The notes: a model not told the origin generated them from the sequence alone. Shown: positions 45,723-57,169, numbered from the stretch's first letter. The stretch: 64,000 bases of DNA from Pullulanibacillus camelliae (GCF_014642655.1 NZ_BMIR01000014.1:31692-95691), one strand, 5' to 3'. A program made the numbers and translations.

Positions 45723-46847
45723 TTATTTGTTTTCTAAACCAATTTGCCCTTTGTGAACGTCGAAGGATCTCGCATGTTTTATCATATCATGATCAATGGC
45801 ACCGACATTTGTCGTCGTTACAATGGTTTGAACCCGCTCTTTAAAAGTTGATAACAAATGGGTTTGACGTTGATCATCCAGTTCGCTTAAAACATCATCA
45901 AGTAGCAGAATGGGGTATTCTCCAACCTCATTGTGAATCAATTCAATTTCAGCTAACTTTAATGACAAAGCAGTTGTTCGCTGTTGCCCTTGTGAGCCAA
46001 AGATTTGAATATTTTTATCATTAACGATGAATTGAAGATCATCACGATGGGGACCAATAAGTGTCGTTCCACGATCAAGCTCTCTTCTTTGACTAGATTC
46101 GAAAGCCTTTTCATACTCTCTCTTTATCCTTGACAACTCAAGTCCTTCTGATACCTCATTGACACTTGATACATAATGGATATCTAATGCCTCTTGGCCA
46201 TTGCTGATACTCTGATGAATCGGCCTTGCCCATTCCCTCAACAGGCGAATGAAACGAAATCGCCGATAAACGATATCAGCTGCTAACTCTATCAGCTGTT
46301 CTGTTAAAATTTCGAGCATTGTTGTCGATGGTTTGGCCTCACGTGATAGTTTTTTAAGCAAAGCATTGCGCTGCTGTAACAATTTTTGAAACTCAGATAA
46401 CTCATGCATGTAAACAGGTTGAATCTGTCCAATTTCCATATCAATAAATCGACGTCGGTGGCTTGGACTATCTTTAACTAGCCTGAGATCTTCTGGAGCA
46501 AATAGGACGACATTACATAAACCAACATACTGACTCAATTTTTTACGCTCAATATGATTGGCCTTCGCTTTCTTCCCTTTATGGCTAATCGTTAACTCTA
46601 AAGGGATGATCCCATTTTTCTTGTTTACTCTTCCCTCTATTTTAGCATATTCTTGGCCCCATTGGATTAATTCTTTCACATGAGGCGTACGATGTGATTT
46701 TGCCATGGCTAAAACAAAGATTGCTTCTAGAAGATTGGTCTTTCCCTGCGCATTTTCCCCAATAAAAACGTTAATTGATTCAGAAAGGTCGATAGAAGTA
46801 TGTTCATAATTTCGAAAATGTTGCACATCAATGGTTTCTAAATGCAA
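45723..46847 (-). CDS. recF: Recombination protein RecF
   Basis: The 374-aa SMC-like ATPase has Walker A GENAQGKTN (residues 31-39), an arm with TLIGPHRDDLQF and the signature GSQGQQRTTALSLKLAE, and Walker B PILLLDDVLSELD. It loads RecA at gaps. It follows yaaA and precedes remB, as in B. subtilis. Start and length are typical. Confidence 0.97.
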   Translation of the reverse strand: MHLETIDVQHFRNYEHTSIDLSESINVFIGENAQGKTNLLEAIFVLAMAKSHRTPHVKELIQWGQEYAKIEGRVNKKNGIIPLELTISHKGKKAKANHIERKKLSQYVGLCNVVLFAPEDLRLVKDSPSHRRRFIDMEIGQIQPVYMHELSEFQKLLQQRNALLKKLSREAKPSTTMLEILTEQLIELAADIVYRRFRFIRLLREWARPIHQSISNGQEALDIHYVSSVNEVSEGLELSRIKREYEKAFESSQRRELDRGTTLIGPHRDDLQFIVNDKNIQIFGSQGQQRTTALSLKLAEIELIHNEVGEYPILLLDDVLSELDDQRQTHLLSTFKERVQTIVTTTNVGAIDHDMIKHARSFDVHKGQIGLENK

Positions 46848-46868
46848 AAGGGGCTCCCCCTTTATAGT

Positions 46869-47087
46869 CTACTCTGTAATGACGTATTCTCCATGATTAT
46901 CAATGATAATCCTATCATTGACTCGAAGCTTTTTTCCACGCCTTGTTTCTCGTTCATCATTAACAAATACCTGATTTTCTTCAAGAAACCATTTAATTTG
47001 CCCGCCTGTACTAATTATTCCTTCAGCCTTAAGCAATTGTCCTAAGGTAATGAAAGGTTGATCTGATTTGAGTTGAATGGTTTTCAC
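46869..47087 (-). CDS. yaaA: S4-domain protein YaaA
   Basis: The 72-aa protein is a single S4 RNA-binding domain (ITLGQLLKAEGIISTGGQIK, then VFVNDERETRRGKKLRVNDR). It is conserved between dnaN and recF in Bacillales and is associated with the ribosome assembly in some reports; function is not proven here. It begins with ATG following an adequate ribosome site and ends 21 bp before recF. Confidence 0.93.
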   Translation of the reverse strand: MKTIQLKSDQPFITLGQLLKAEGIISTGGQIKWFLEENQVFVNDERETRRGKKLRVNDRIIIDNHGEYVITE

Positions 47088-47553
47088 TTTAAGAACATCC
47101 TTTAAATTTTTTAAGAGAATAGACCGCTCATCTTCCTTGCATATATTTGTTATTAAAAGCTTTTAAATATCTTAATAAGAACCGGGCATGTTTTTGTCCA
47201 ATTTTCCATATACTTTAAAAATAAATCTTTGCTAAAGCGATGATGGAAAAGGATTTGAAAAACTGGCTTATCGCCGAGCTAAGACGGCATACGAATTTTT
47301 AATAAAAATGCTATTTAAACGATTAACACTTGCCATTGGATGATACTAGAGCACATGAGTAATGTGAATGATAAGCGTGCTAGCACTTGCTGATTAGAAA
47401 GCATCTTTTTCTATTGTAACTCTTTATGGCCTATTTGATTAGCCCTTAGCGATGTTTTTCTAACAAATAAGTAATAAAAGGCCTCTTATTGTAGAGACCT
47501 TTTACAATTGAATACGCATAACGAATAGATCTTGACGCGTGTAAAGAATGAGA
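47088..47553. other. Intergenic gap yaaA-dnaN
   Basis: This 466-bp stretch contains the dnaN terminator (47470-47503) and a short match to the end of repeat family B (accgggcatgttttt, 47179-47193). I see no gene or other structured element in the remainder. Confidence 0.6.
47470..47503 (-). terminator. Terminator after dnaN
   Basis: AAAAGGTCTC pairs with GAGGCCTTTT on the minus strand, followed by ATTACTTATTT. Confidence 0.75.
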
Positions 47554-48741
47554 TTAGTTTGTACGCACAGGTAAGATGAGCATGAGGAGATCTTGTTCTT
47601 CTACAGGACGAATCAAAAAGGGGCGCATTGCTCCAGTAAAGCTGATTTTTACGTCGCTTGCATCAATCTGTCTTAAAGCATCCATCATGTATTTTGCACT
47701 AAATGAAATGCGAACCTCTTCCCCACTGATTTCTTGGGCATCCACATTTTCATGCACGCGGCCTATTTCAGTTGATTGTGAAAGGATTTCTAAGGACTGA
47801 CCATCTAATGTTTTTAATTTCACAACATTATTTTTTTCTTCTCTTGCTAACAAAGACGCCCGATCAATGGCTTGTAAGAAGGATTTTGTCCCTAATGTGA
47901 CTTCTGTCTTTGTCTCTTGTGGAATTAAACCATCGGTATTAGGATAGTTGCCTTCGAGCAATCTTGAATAGAATTGCAGATGATTCGCCTTAAAAAGGAT
48001 CTGATTATCTGTAATGATGATTTGCACCCATTCTGATCCCGTGTCGTCAAAAATTTTCGCTAGATCATTTAAGCTTTTTCCTGGAATAATGACATTACTT
48101 TTATCTAATTGTTCATCTGTTTCAATGTCAATGGTTCTCATTGCGAGACGATGGCTATCTGTTGCTACACATTTTAATTTACCATTTTGGATACTCCAGT
48201 TTACACCTGTCAACACCGGGCGTGTTTCTGAGGTGGACACCGCAAAAACCGTTTGTCTGATAAGGTGTTTAAGAATATCTGTTCGAATACTAAATGAATG
48301 TTCTTCCCAAATAGTAGGAAGATGAGGATATTCCTCTGCATCCAAACCATTTAAATTAAATTCACTAGATCCTGAAGTAATTCGTGTCATGAGTCTGGAA
48401 TCTACTTCAATATCGACCGAATCGCCAGGTAATTTTTTGACGATATCTGCAAAGAAACGGGCTTGAAGAACAATGCTTCCTGGAATGTGAATAGAAGCAT
48501 TTTCAATATCATTTTCTTCAGTAGGAATAAAGGATTGGATAGAGACATCTGAGTCACTTCCTGTTAATTCAATGCCTTCCTTACTGGCTACGAGTTTAAT
48601 TCCCGTTAATATAGGAATCGTTGTTCTTGAAGATACTGCCTTTAAAACATAATTGACATTTTCTACGAGTTTCTCTCTTGAAACAGTTATTTTCATCATC
48701 CAATCAGAGTCTATGGATTCAGAGTGAATAAGGTCCTCCAA
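47554..48741 (-). CDS. dnaN: DNA polymerase III sliding clamp (beta)
   Basis: The protein matches DnaN from MKITVSREKLVENVNYVLK through the C-terminal MRPFLIRPVEEQDLLMLILP, with three clamp domains. It tethers polymerase to DNA. The frame opens at TTG 48741, which has a perfect AAGGAGG seven bases upstream and adds 15 residues to the usual N-terminus (395 aa); the homologous Met is at 48696 but lacks a good ribosome site. I take the TTG start. dnaA lies upstream across the oriC element. Confidence 0.95.
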   Translation of the reverse strand: MEDLIHSESIDSDWMMKITVSREKLVENVNYVLKAVSSRTTIPILTGIKLVASKEGIELTGSDSDVSIQSFIPTEENDIENASIHIPGSIVLQARFFADIVKKLPGDSVDIEVDSRLMTRITSGSSEFNLNGLDAEEYPHLPTIWEEHSFSIRTDILKHLIRQTVFAVSTSETRPVLTGVNWSIQNGKLKCVATDSHRLAMRTIDIETDEQLDKSNVIIPGKSLNDLAKIFDDTGSEWVQIIITDNQILFKANHLQFYSRLLEGNYPNTDGLIPQETKTEVTLGTKSFLQAIDRASLLAREEKNNVVKLKTLDGQSLEILSQSTEIGRVHENVDAQEISGEEVRISFSAKYMMDALRQIDASDVKISFTGAMRPFLIRPVEEQDLLMLILPVRTN

Positions 48742-48752
48742 AGCAAGGCCTC

Positions 48753-48901
48753 CTTATATATAATTATTATTAAAAAACTAGTAGTAATAGTAGTAGGTCC
48801 CGTGAATATGTGTATAACTTTAAAAGTACTAGAAACTACGGGTTATCCACATGTGGATAGTTTGTGTATAAATGATCATAAAACTGAAAAAGTTATGCAC
48901 A
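48753..48901. other. oriC unwinding element with DnaA-trios (dnaA-dnaN gap)
   Basis: An AT-rich stretch (48753-48778) is followed by six DnaA-trios (TAG TAG TAA TAG TAG TAG, 48779-48796). DnaA boxes follow: TGTGTATAA at 48809 and 48863, TTATCCACA at 48843, TGTGGATAG at 48852, and TTATGCACA at 48893. The arrangement of DUE, trios and boxes matches the B. subtilis incC region, so strand opening should occur here. Confidence 0.88.
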
Positions 48902-48914
48902 GCATTGTGGAAGA

Positions 48915-50279
48915 TTATACGGGTGATTTCAACTGTTCAGTAACTTCCTTTAGCTTTTGCTGCAGCTCTTTATCGGTGTCTAAAAGCTTTGAAATCTTTT
49001 CGTGAGCATGAATAACAGTCGTATGATCTCGACCACCAAACTCTTCTCCAATTTTAGGTAGCGAATAATCGGTAAGCTCACGAGAGAGATACATGGCGAT
49101 TTGTCTTGGAAAAGCAATAGACTTTGTTCTTTTTTTGGCGGAAAAATCCTCTAGTTTTATGTTGTAATGCTCTCCGATAACGGTTTGAATGTCCTTGATC
49201 GTTATCGTTTTGGGTTTAGATGAAGGCACGATGTCCTTGAGGGCTTCGGAGGCCAAATCAACGTTGATATCTTGATTAATTAACGAGGAATAGGCAACAA
49301 CGCGAATCAGTGCCCCTTCAAGTTCGCGAATATTAGTATAGATTTGATTGGCAATGTACATCATGACATCATTTGGCATATCTAAGCCTTCTGCTTTTGC
49401 CTTTTTACGTAAAATAGCGATACGTGTTTCCAGGTCAGGTGGGGTGATGTCAGTTATGAGTCCCCATTCAAAGCGCGATCTTAAACGATCCTCTAATGTT
49501 GGAATTTCTTTTGGAGGTCGATCACTGGAGATGACAATCTGCTTAAGCTCTTCATGTAACGTATTAAATGTATGGAAAAATTCCTCTTGTGTTCCTTCCT
49601 TACCTGCTAAAAATTGAATGTCGTCTATTAATAGGACATCAACATTACGATATTTATTACGAAAATCTACCTGTTGATTATCCCTGACAGAATTAATAAA
49701 TTCATTCGTAAATTTTTCAGATGAGAGATAGACAACTTTAGCATCTGGATTATGTTCGATGACATAATGTCCAATGGCATGCATAAGATGGGTCTTACCT
49801 AGACCAACACCACCATAAATAAATAATGGGTTGTAGGCCTTTGCTGGTGCTTCTGCTACAGCAAGGGAAGCAGCATGAGCGAAGCGGTTTCCTGCTCCTA
49901 TTACAAAAGTATCAAATGTGTATTTGGGGTTAAGCATATGTCTATGCTCTTTATTTTTATCGCCTTTTATAGGCTGCCTTTTTTGAATATTTTTTCTTTG
50001 TCCAAAGGTTTCATCGTCATTTTCGTTCGGTTTTTGTGGAATGATAAATTTAACGCCAATTTCTGATCCTGTTAGATCTTTTATCGTATCTATAATTAAA
50101 GTAGAGTAATGCGTTTCTAACCAGTCTCTAGCAAATTCATTTGGTGCCGATATGATAAGAACATTATCAGAATAGGAATCCGCGGAAGTTGATTTAAGCC
50201 AGGTTTCAAAGCTTGGTTTACTGAGCTTTGCTTCAATGGCCTTTAAAGCTTCAGTCCATAATTGTTGGATATTTTCCAT
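48915..50279 (-). CDS. dnaA: Chromosomal replication initiator DnaA
   Basis: The 454-aa protein has domain I (residues 1-80), a linker, the AAA+ core with Walker [17 protein letters not shown] and Walker [13 protein letters not shown], the arginine finger region RSRFEWGL, and the C-terminal DNA-binding HTH with [15 protein letters not shown]. It binds the boxes on both sides of its own gene. Autorepression through the upstream boxes is expected. Length typical. Confidence 0.99.
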   Translation of the reverse strand: MENIQQLWTEALKAIEAKLSKPSFETWLKSTSADSYSDNVLIISAPNEFARDWLETHYSTLIIDTIKDLTGSEIGVKFIIPQKPNENDDETFGQRKNIQKRQPIKGDKNKEHRHMLNPKYTFDTFVIGAGNRFAHAASLAVAEAPAKAYNPLFIYGGVGLGKTHLMHAIGHYVIEHNPDAKVVYLSSEKFTNEFINSVRDNQQVDFRNKYRNVDVLLIDDIQFLAGKEGTQEEFFHTFNTLHEELKQIVISSDRPPKEIPTLEDRLRSRFEWGLITDITPPDLETRIAILRKKAKAEGLDMPNDVMMYIANQIYTNIRELEGALIRVVAYSSLINQDINVDLASEALKDIVPSSKPKTITIKDIQTVIGEHYNIKLEDFSAKKRTKSIAFPRQIAMYLSRELTDYSLPKIGEEFGGRDHTTVIHAHEKISKLLDTDKELQQKLKEVTEQLKSPV

Positions 50280-50937
50280 TTCCAGTGCTATCCCCCCTTA
50301 AAGAAAAATGATGCCGAATCATCCACAGTCTAGATTCGACAGTATATCAATATTCCTATGACTTGTCGACAATATCCACCTTTATGTGGATAATAGATTT
50401 AACAGGGTGTTGAAAAAATCCACAATTTTACCCACAGCCTGTGGATAAAAAAGATGATATGTCACATTAAATTTATTTTAAAACACAAATATCATATCAA
50501 AAAAAGGGGTGTCTCGCAACGTGAATAAAATGTTATCCATAGAAACTATTATATTAACAGCTCCATTTGTAAACAGGAAGTGGATTTGTGAAAAAAATGT
50601 CGATAAATTGGTGGAAAACACTAAAAGGACTTGAAATTTATCCACAGATCTAATTGAAGGGCTGTCTGCCTCAAATTTTGGAAGGTAGCAATAGAACAAT
50701 GTTACACGTCTGGATATTTTGGTTTAGTATATCGAACGCCTGGAGGAAGCACATTTACTTTCAACTGATCGGAGAAGGATTAGGGGAACCTTGACAATCA
50801 TAGGATTTCTCATTATAATGAATCAGAATGTGTATGAATGAAAAATGGTCCTAACAGTTATTTTGGATCAATTAGGTACTTTCATGCCGAAGATGTTCTT
50901 AAATAGTATGGATGATAACCTCTGGGAGGTGGAATAG
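50280..50937. other. oriC upstream DnaA-box region (dnaA-rpmH gap)
   Basis: This 658-bp gap holds DnaA boxes TGTGGATAA at 50385 and 50440 and TTATCCACA at 50638. One-mismatch sites are TCATCCACA at 50319, TTACCCACA at 50428 and TTATCCATA at 50533. It corresponds to the incA/incB part of bipartite Bacillus origins. It also has to carry the divergent dnaA and rpmH promoters. No gene is visible. Confidence 0.9.
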
Positions 50938-51072
50938 ATGAAACGTACGTATCAACCCAATACACGTAAACGTAAAAAAGTACACGGATTCCGTGCACGT
51001 ATGAGCACGAAGAATGGACGTAAAGTTCTTGCACGTCGTCGTAGAAAAGGAAGAAAAGTATTATCCGCTTAA
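50938..51072 (+). CDS. rpmH: 50S ribosomal protein L34
   Basis: The 44-aa product begins [20 protein letters not shown] and ends in the basic [11 protein letters not shown], as L34 proteins do. GGGAGGTGG precedes the ATG. It lies between oriC and rnpA in the universal bacterial order, and is too short for many gene finders. A terminator-like hairpin follows its stop. Confidence 0.98.
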   Translation: MKRTYQPNTRKRKKVHGFRARMSTKNGRKVLARRRRKGRKVLSA

Positions 51073-51104
51073 GGCCGCTGTGGATGCAGTGGTCTTTTTT
51101 CACT
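51071..51104 (+). terminator. Terminator-like hairpin after rpmH
   Basis: GGCCGCTG/CAGTGGTC with a TGGATG loop, followed by TTTTTT. Confidence 0.7.
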
Positions 51105-51316
51105 AAAGTAGTAAAATAATTTTTATGGTCAGTGATCATAGGAGAAGAAACAAAAGTGAGACCATTCATTTGGAGTTCTTTGGAGAAAGTACCGTTTTCT
51201 AAAGTTTATATAACAGTTTTTTCTTGATTTTAAGTATAGAGGATATAACCTACCGTTTATCATAGATGATGAAGTCATTGAATGAATTTAGAAGGTTTGT
51301 GATTTGGAGTGAAGAG

Positions 51317-51676
51317 ATGAATAAAATCCAACCTTTAAAAAAGAACCAAGATTTTCAGCACGTTTTTAAAAAGGGGCAATCTACAGCTAATCGGCAGTTT
51401 GTGATCTATGTTCTAAAGCAGAGGGAACAAGCGTATGCTAGAGTAGGGCTTTCAGTGAGTAAGAAAATAGGCAATGCAGTCACTAGAAACAGGATTAAAC
51501 GGTATATTCGTGAAGGGCTTCGCCATTATGAAAACCGTTTCTCTACAGGCATCGATTGTGTTATTATTGCTAGGAAGCCTACATCTGAACTTACCTATTG
51601 GGAGATGCTAAAGAATTTAAAGCATGTTTTAAAGAAGAGTGATCTCCTAAAAATGGACAAGGATGATTCGAGATGA
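51317..51676 (+). CDS. rnpA: Ribonuclease P protein component
   Basis: The 119-aa protein has the RnpA signature: [36 protein letters not shown] (the RNR region) and ending basic. It joins RNase P RNA to mature tRNA 5' ends. ATG at 51317 with GGAGTGAAG upstream is preferred to the upstream in-frame ATG at 51266. It overlaps yidD by four bases. Confidence 0.97.
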   Translation: MNKIQPLKKNQDFQHVFKKGQSTANRQFVIYVLKQREQAYARVGLSVSKKIGNAVTRNRIKRYIREGLRHYENRFSTGIDCVIIARKPTSELTYWEMLKNLKHVLKKSDLLKMDKDDSR

Positions 51677-51924
51677 AATATATCGCTATTGGTCTTCTTT
51701 TTATCTATCGCAAATGCATTTCCCCGTTAAAACCACCGACATGTCGTTTTTATCCGACATGCTCACAATATGGTATAGAAGCGCTTCAGCGTTTCGGTTT
51801 TTTTAAGGGAAGCTATTTGACGATTGTTAGGCTGCTAAAATGTCATCCCTTTCATCCAGGTGGGTTTGATCCAGTACCTGAAAAAGATGAACATAAGCAT
51901 GATCATAAACATGCATTTAAATAA
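51673..51924 (+). CDS. yidD: Membrane protein insertion efficiency factor YidD
   Basis: The 83-aa product begins with an amphipathic/hydrophobic helix ([16 protein letters not shown]) then [19 protein letters not shown], the YidD core with its Cys pair, and ends with a His-rich tail. It assists YidC. The four-base overlap with rnpA and the spoIIIJ gene immediately downstream follow the conserved order. Confidence 0.95.
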   Translation: MKYIAIGLLFIYRKCISPLKPPTCRFYPTCSQYGIEALQRFGFFKGSYLTIVRLLKCHPFHPGGFDPVPEKDEHKHDHKHAFK

Positions 51925-51961
51925 ATAACGAAGATTCTCATGAAATAAGGAGGTCAACCCT

Positions 51962-52741
51962 TTGCGGAAAAGATTGTTTTTTGTCATTTCCTTAATAATC
52001 CTTGTGGGTTTATTAAGCGGCTGTACCCAGTACAATCAACCGATTGATGCAAATAGCACCGGAATATGGAATGAATGGTTTGTTTGGCCGCTTTCTCAAT
52101 TTATTACATACATTGCGAATCTCTTTGGCGGAAGCTATGGCATATCCATTATCATTTGTACTGTCTTAGTGCGTCTTGTCCTATTGCCATTGATGATTAA
52201 GCAAACAAAAAGCTCGCTTAATATGCAGCTTGTTCAACCGGAAATAAAGAAATTAAAGGAAAAATATAGTTCAAAAGATCAGGAAACACAAAAAAAGCTT
52301 CAACAGGAAACAATGAAGCTCTTTCAACAACATAACGTGAATCCCTTAGCAGGTTGTTTACCTTTAGTGATTCAAATGCCGATCCTTATTGCTTTTTATC
52401 ATGCAATTTATCGGACACACGAGATTCGAGAACATGTTTTTCTTTGGTTTAAATTAGGACAGCATGACCCTTATTATATATTGCCTGTTCTAGCAGCCAT
52501 TACAACCTTTATCTCACAAAAGATCATGATGGGCTCCACTGGAAATGCCAATCCACAAATGGCAATGATGACCTATATTATGCCGATTATGATCCTTGTC
52601 TTAGCAGTAAGATTCCCAGCTGCACTTGCCTTATATTGGGTCGTTGGTAATATATTCATGATTTTCCAAACCTACTTTGTCATTGCTCCGATGAGGAAGA
52701 AGGGCAATATTCAATCGGATACAGGGGGAGCTAAAAAGTGA
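51962..52741 (+). CDS. spoIIIJ: Membrane protein insertase, SpoIIIJ/YidC1
   Basis: The 259-aa lipoprotein begins with a signal ending LLSGC (lipobox Cys about residue 20) and has five membrane helices with the hydrophilic-groove Arg in [17 protein letters not shown] coiled-coil loop (about 90-115) follows. It inserts membrane proteins and in Bacillus is needed for sporulation. The TTG start has AAGGAGGT upstream. It overlaps jag by four bases. Confidence 0.95.
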   Translation: MRKRLFFVISLIILVGLLSGCTQYNQPIDANSTGIWNEWFVWPLSQFITYIANLFGGSYGISIIICTVLVRLVLLPLMIKQTKSSLNMQLVQPEIKKLKEKYSSKDQETQKKLQQETMKLFQQHNVNPLAGCLPLVIQMPILIAFYHAIYRTHEIREHVFLWFKLGQHDPYYILPVLAAITTFISQKIMMGSTGNANPQMAMMTYIMPIMILVLAVRFPAALALYWVVGNIFMIFQTYFVIAPMRKKGNIQSDTGGAKK

Positions 52742-53442
52742 AGGATGTTACAGTAAGTGGAAAATCAATTTCGGACGCTCTGCAATCTGCTTTACAGACG
52801 CTTAATACGAGTGAAGATAAAGTGAATGTAGAAGTGATAGAAGAACCAAAAAAAGGTTTTCTAGGATTGATAGGCTCAAAACCAGCAACGATTAGAGTCA
52901 CACTTATTGAAGAAACCGAAGCACCTATAGCTCCCAGTGAAGTAGAAGAAGTTATACCACCACAATCAACCGTGTCTGATGAACATGAAAGTGCTGATCC
53001 GATTGATGCGGCTTCGGCTTATATCAAACGAATCATAGAAGCAATGGATATTGCTATTGATATTAAAGCAACACAATTAGACAGTCGAAATTATCATGTT
53101 CAATTGTCTGGAGATAAGATCGGGATTATCATTGGTAAGAGGGGACAGACCCTTAATGCACTTCAGTATCTAGCGAATATCGTCGCCAACCAGCACGCTG
53201 ATCATAGTATAAGGATTGTTCTTGATGCCGAGGATTATCGCAAAAAACGTGAGGAAGCCTTAATCCTGTTGGCGCAAAGAAATGCTGATCGTGCGACGAA
53301 GATTCATAAGCGCGTTAAACTTGATCCTATGCCTTCCTTTGAAAGAAAGATTATTCATGCGACCTTACAGAAAAACAGCCGTGTTGATACGGTTTCTGAA
53401 GGCGTAGAACCCCACCGTTATATTGTTATCCAACCGAAATAA
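52738..53442 (+). CDS. jag: Jag (KhpB/EloR) RNA-binding protein
   Basis: The 234-aa protein has an N-terminal Jag domain (residues 1-58, [13 protein letters not shown]), a linker, a KH domain with [20 protein letters not shown] (about 138-157) and a C-terminal R3H-type end with [14 protein letters not shown] and [10 protein letters not shown]. It regulates cell shape and RNA in Gram-positives. It starts at GTG overlapping spoIIIJ. Confidence 0.95.
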   Translation: MKDVTVSGKSISDALQSALQTLNTSEDKVNVEVIEEPKKGFLGLIGSKPATIRVTLIEETEAPIAPSEVEEVIPPQSTVSDEHESADPIDAASAYIKRIIEAMDIAIDIKATQLDSRNYHVQLSGDKIGIIIGKRGQTLNALQYLANIVANQHADHSIRIVLDAEDYRKKREEALILLAQRNADRATKIHKRVKLDPMPSFERKIIHATLQKNSRVDTVSEGVEPHRYIVIQPK

Positions 53443-53461
53443 ATAGGATGCTGTAAGCGTC

Positions 53462-53488
53462 AAGAGTCCGGTTATCCGGGCTCTTTTT
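53462..53488 (+). terminator. Terminator after jag
   Basis: AAGAGTCCGG/CCGGGCTCTT around TTAT, followed by TTTTTTTC. Confidence 0.88.
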
Positions 53489-53611
53489 TTTCTTCAATTT
53501 CAAATGGAACCTCAAGTGTTTTCAACTACTGTTTCCCCATCAAGAAGAATTGATCGTAGCATCGAGTCGGATGCTAGAGATCGAAACGACTATCTTAAAA
53601 GGTGTGGCCTT

Positions 53612-53723
53612 TGTGGATAGTTTTTTTATTAGAATTTATCAACCTGTGGATAAATTGTTAACTGCTTTATCCACAGACTAAAATGTGGTATTCTATTACT
53701 TTAGGATAGCTTTTTGTGGATAA
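53612..53723. promoter_or_regulatory. DnaA-box cluster between jag and mnmE
   Basis: Four boxes lie within 112 bp: TGTGGATAG (53612), TGTGGATAA (53645), TTATCCACA (53667) and TGTGGATAA (53715); three are perfect. The jag-mnmE gap (53443-53860) has no gene. The cluster sits in the probable mnmE promoter region. Confidence 0.8.
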
Positions 53724-53860
53724 ATCTGAATGAATGACAGAATCCGTTTCACTTATATATGTTTTAGGAGAGAACAAGAGAAAAAGGTAAAAGGGTGTTT
53801 GTATTTTTAAGATGAGTGTAAATAATGGTCACAATTTATATCTGAAAGAGGGTGAAAGCT

Positions 53861-55237
53861 ATGGAGCATGATACAATAGCGGCGATATCGACACCAATTG
53901 GAGAGGGAGCTATTGCCATTGTCCGCTTAAGTGGTGAACAAGCGATTGCGATTGCTGATTCAGTATATAGAGGAAGAAAGCCACTGGCAGAAGTGGGTTC
54001 TCATACAATTCATTATGGAAAGATTTACGATGAAGAGGTAGAAAGAGATGTTGAGGAAGTCATGGTATCTGTCATGCGGACGCCAAAGACTTTTACTCGT
54101 GAGGATGTTGTTGAAATTAACTGTCACGGCGGATTAATGTCGGTCAATAGGGTGCTAGAGCTGATCCTTAGTAAGGGCGCACGGTTAGCTGAACCGGGGG
54201 AATTCACTAAGCGTGCGTTTCTTAATGGACGGATCGACTTATCTCAAGCAGAGGCTGTCATGGATATGATTCGTGCCAAAACAGATAAGGCAATGAATGT
54301 TGCAATGGGGCAGATGGAGGGCAGACTGTCTCAGCTTGTTCAAAAGCTGAGGCAAATGCTGTTAGAAATGATTGCCCATGTTGAGGTGAACATAGATTAT
54401 CCAGAGTATGATGCCGAGGAAGTAACGCACCAGCTGCTTATTAAGCAATCCGAAACGATAAAGGACGAGATCGAGAAGCTGTTGATCACCTCTAAGCAAG
54501 GAAAGATACTCAGGGAGGGCATAGCGACAGCAATCATAGGACGACCCAATGTCGGTAAGTCGTCATTACTCAATAGCTTAGTGCATGAAAATAAAGCGAT
54601 TGTTACTGACATTCCAGGAACAACTCGTGATATTATTGAAGAGTATGTTAATGTTAGAGGTGTCCCTTTACAATTGGTTGATACGGCGGGAATTCGCGAA
54701 ACTGAGGATATAGTGGAAAGAATCGGTGTCGAACGTTCTCGTAAAGTATTGAAGGAAGCGGATCTCATTTTATTTTTGCTCAATAATAATGAGCCTCTAT
54801 CCGTTGAGGATAAAGGTTTATTTGATGCGATTAAGGGCATGAATGCTATTATTATTATTAATAAAACGGATCTTGAATCGCACATTGATTTAGATGAAGT
54901 CAATACGTATGCCGAGGGCCGTCCAGTCATTACAACATCATTATTAAAAGAAGAAGGCATTGATCAATTAGAAGAAGCGATTGCCTCACTCTTTTATGAA
55001 ACGGGGATTGAGGCCAATGACCTCACCTATGTGTCGAATGTCCGTCATATTTCATTATTAAAGCAAGCCAAACAAGCCATCGGGGATGCGATGCTTTCTA
55101 TAGAAGAAGGACTTCCTATTGATATGGCACAGATTGATATTCGGAGAACCTGGGAGATTCTTGGTGAAATTGTTGGTGATACCGTTTCAGACAGTTTAAT
55201 CGATCAGTTATTCTCGCAGTTTTGCCTTGGAAAATAG
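53861..55237 (+). CDS. mnmE: tRNA modification GTPase MnmE
   Basis: The 458-aa protein has the N-terminal folate-binding domain ([20 protein letters not shown]), the GTPase with G1 [13 protein letters not shown]3 [11 protein letters not shown]4 NKTD, and the C-terminal FCLGK. With MnmG it makes 5-carboxymethylaminomethyluridine in tRNA wobble. ATG 53861 is preferred to GTG 53852 for its ribosome site. mnmG follows 45 bp later. Confidence 0.97.
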   Translation: MEHDTIAAISTPIGEGAIAIVRLSGEQAIAIADSVYRGRKPLAEVGSHTIHYGKIYDEEVERDVEEVMVSVMRTPKTFTREDVVEINCHGGLMSVNRVLELILSKGARLAEPGEFTKRAFLNGRIDLSQAEAVMDMIRAKTDKAMNVAMGQMEGRLSQLVQKLRQMLLEMIAHVEVNIDYPEYDAEEVTHQLLIKQSETIKDEIEKLLITSKQGKILREGIATAIIGRPNVGKSSLLNSLVHENKAIVTDIPGTTRDIIEEYVNVRGVPLQLVDTAGIRETEDIVERIGVERSRKVLKEADLILFLLNNNEPLSVEDKGLFDAIKGMNAIIIINKTDLESHIDLDEVNTYAEGRPVITTSLLKEEGIDQLEEAIASLFYETGIEANDLTYVSNVRHISLLKQAKQAIGDAMLSIEEGLPIDMAQIDIRRTWEILGEIVGDTVSDSLIDQLFSQFCLGK

Positions 55238-55282
55238 TCTATTCCATTCAATATATATAACAAAAATAAGGAGGAAACAGCT

Positions 55283-57169
55283 ATGGGATACAATGCCGGA
55301 GCGTTCGATGTCATTGTGGTCGGCGCAGGTCATGCTGGTGTTGAAGCAGCTTTGGCTTCAGCGCGTATGGGTGCAAACACCTTAATACTCACACTAAATT
55401 TAGATACAATTGCTTTTATGCCCTGTAATCCATCTGTCGGGGGACCAGCCAAAGGTGTCGTTGTCCGGGAAATTGACGCTTTAGGTGGAGAAATGGGGAA
55501 AAATATTGATAAAACGCATATACAAATGCGGATGTTAAATACAAGAAAAGGCCCAGCTGTTAGGGCCTTGAGAGCACAAGCCGATAAATTTATGTACATT
55601 CGTGAAATGAAGCGGACGCTTGAAGAAACAGAGAATTTGACCCTTCAACAAGGAATGGTTGAGCGCTTAATTGTTGAGGATGGGGTCTGTAAAGGTGTCA
55701 TTACGAAAACAAATGCTGAATATAGAGCAAAAGCCGTAGTGATTACAACAGGAACATTTTTACGTGGAAGAATCATTATAGGAGATCTTTCTTATGAAAG
55801 TGGTCCAAACAATATGCAGCCTTCTATTAATCTTTCCTATCATTTACAAGAATTAGGATTTGAACTTGTACGGTTTAAAACAGGAACGCCTCCGCGTGTG
55901 AATAGTAAGACCATTGATTATAATAAAACAGAAATTCAACCTGGCGATCCTGAGCCACGGGCTTTTTCTTATGAAACAACACAGTTCATTACAGAGCAAA
56001 TTCCGTGTTGGCTAACGTATACAAGCGGAGCAACACATGAAATTATTAACCGTAATTTAAATCGTTCTCCAATGTATTCTGGTATGATTAAAGGAACAGG
56101 ACCACGTTATTGTCCTTCAATTGAGGATAAAATTGTTCGATTTAATGATAAACCTAGACATCAAATCTTCTTAGAGCCTGAAGGTAGAGATACGGAGGAA
56201 GTGTATGTTCAAGGCCTTTCAACGAGCTTGCCAGAAGATGTCCAAGTGGAGATGCTACGAACTGTCCCTGGTCTAGAAAATGCTTCTATGATGAGAGCGG
56301 GTTACGCCATCGAGTACGATGCCATGGTGCCGACACAGCTATGGCCAACACTTGAAACAAAGAAAGTGAAAGGTTTATTTACTGCAGGTCAAATCAATGG
56401 GACTTCTGGATATGAAGAAGCTGCTGCTCAAGGGATTATGGCAGGGATCAATGCTGCACAAACAGTTTTTGATAGAGAACCTGTAATTCTTGATCGCTCA
56501 CAAGCATATATTGGTGTGCTTATTGATGATTTAGTAACAAAAGGGACCAATGAGCCTTATCGTTTATTAACTTCAAGAGCAGAATACCGTTTATTGCTTC
56601 GTCACGACAATGCAGATCTACGCTTAACAGAAATCGGTTATTCTATTGGGTTAATTCCAGAGGTGCGCTATAATAAATTTATGGAGAAGAAACAACTCAT
56701 TGCTAAGGAAAAAGAGCGCTTAGCTCATGTAGCGATTAAACCAACAGACGATGTTCAGGAGATCATCGCTGCAGCGGGCGGACATCCTTTGAAAGAACCA
56801 GTTTCTGCTGAACAATTGTTAAAACGTCCTGAAATCCATTATAGTGATATTGCAAAAATAGCACCTGCAGAAGTAACGATTCCAGAAGAAGTTGCTGAGC
56901 AAGTGGATATTCAGGTGAAGTATGAAGGCTACATTGAAAAACAGCTCCAACAGGTTGAGAAGATGCAACGAATGGAAGAAAAACATATTCCTGTTGACTT
57001 GGATTATAACGCCATTAACGGGTTGGCAACAGAGGCTAAACAAAAATTAGCTGAGGTGCGTCCGCTGTCTGTTGGTCAGGCTTCGCGTGTTTCAGGTGTT
57101 AATCCAAGCGATATTTCAATCTTACTTGTTTATTTAGAACAAGGTCGTTTAGCTAAGATTGCAGAATAA
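55283..57169 (+). CDS. mnmG: tRNA modification enzyme MnmG (GidA)
   Basis: The 628-aa FAD protein begins with the dinucleotide-binding [19 protein letters not shown], then [20 protein letters not shown] (conserved Cys) and ends with the typical [18 protein letters not shown] helical domain. It forms the MnmEG complex. AAGGAGG lies ahead of the ATG. It overlaps the open frame of rsmG, but the true rsmG start is later. Confidence 0.97.
   Translation: MGYNAGAFDVIVVGAGHAGVEAALASARMGANTLILTLNLDTIAFMPCNPSVGGPAKGVVVREIDALGGEMGKNIDKTHIQMRMLNTRKGPAVRALRAQADKFMYIREMKRTLEETENLTLQQGMVERLIVEDGVCKGVITKTNAEYRAKAVVITTGTFLRGRIIIGDLSYESGPNNMQPSINLSYHLQELGFELVRFKTGTPPRVNSKTIDYNKTEIQPGDPEPRAFSYETTQFITEQIPCWLTYTSGATHEIINRNLNRSPMYSGMIKGTGPRYCPSIEDKIVRFNDKPRHQIFLEPEGRDTEEVYVQGLSTSLPEDVQVEMLRTVPGLENASMMRAGYAIEYDAMVPTQLWPTLETKKVKGLFTAGQINGTSGYEEAAAQGIMAGINAAQTVFDREPVILDRSQAYIGVLIDDLVTKGTNEPYRLLTSRAEYRLLLRHDNADLRLTEIGYSIGLIPEVRYNKFMEKKQLIAKEKERLAHVAIKPTDDVQEIIAAAGGHPLKEPVSAEQLLKRPEIHYSDIAKIAPAEVTIPEEVAEQVDIQVKYEGYIEKQLQQVEKMQRMEEKHIPVDLDYNAINGLATEAKQKLAEVRPLSVGQASRVSGVNPSDISILLVYLEQGRLAKIAE

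Noticed and set aside
47088..47469. Degenerate gene or small RNA between yaaA and dnaN
   Set aside because: Apart from a short repeat-B fragment I found neither a coding pattern nor a stable paired structure.
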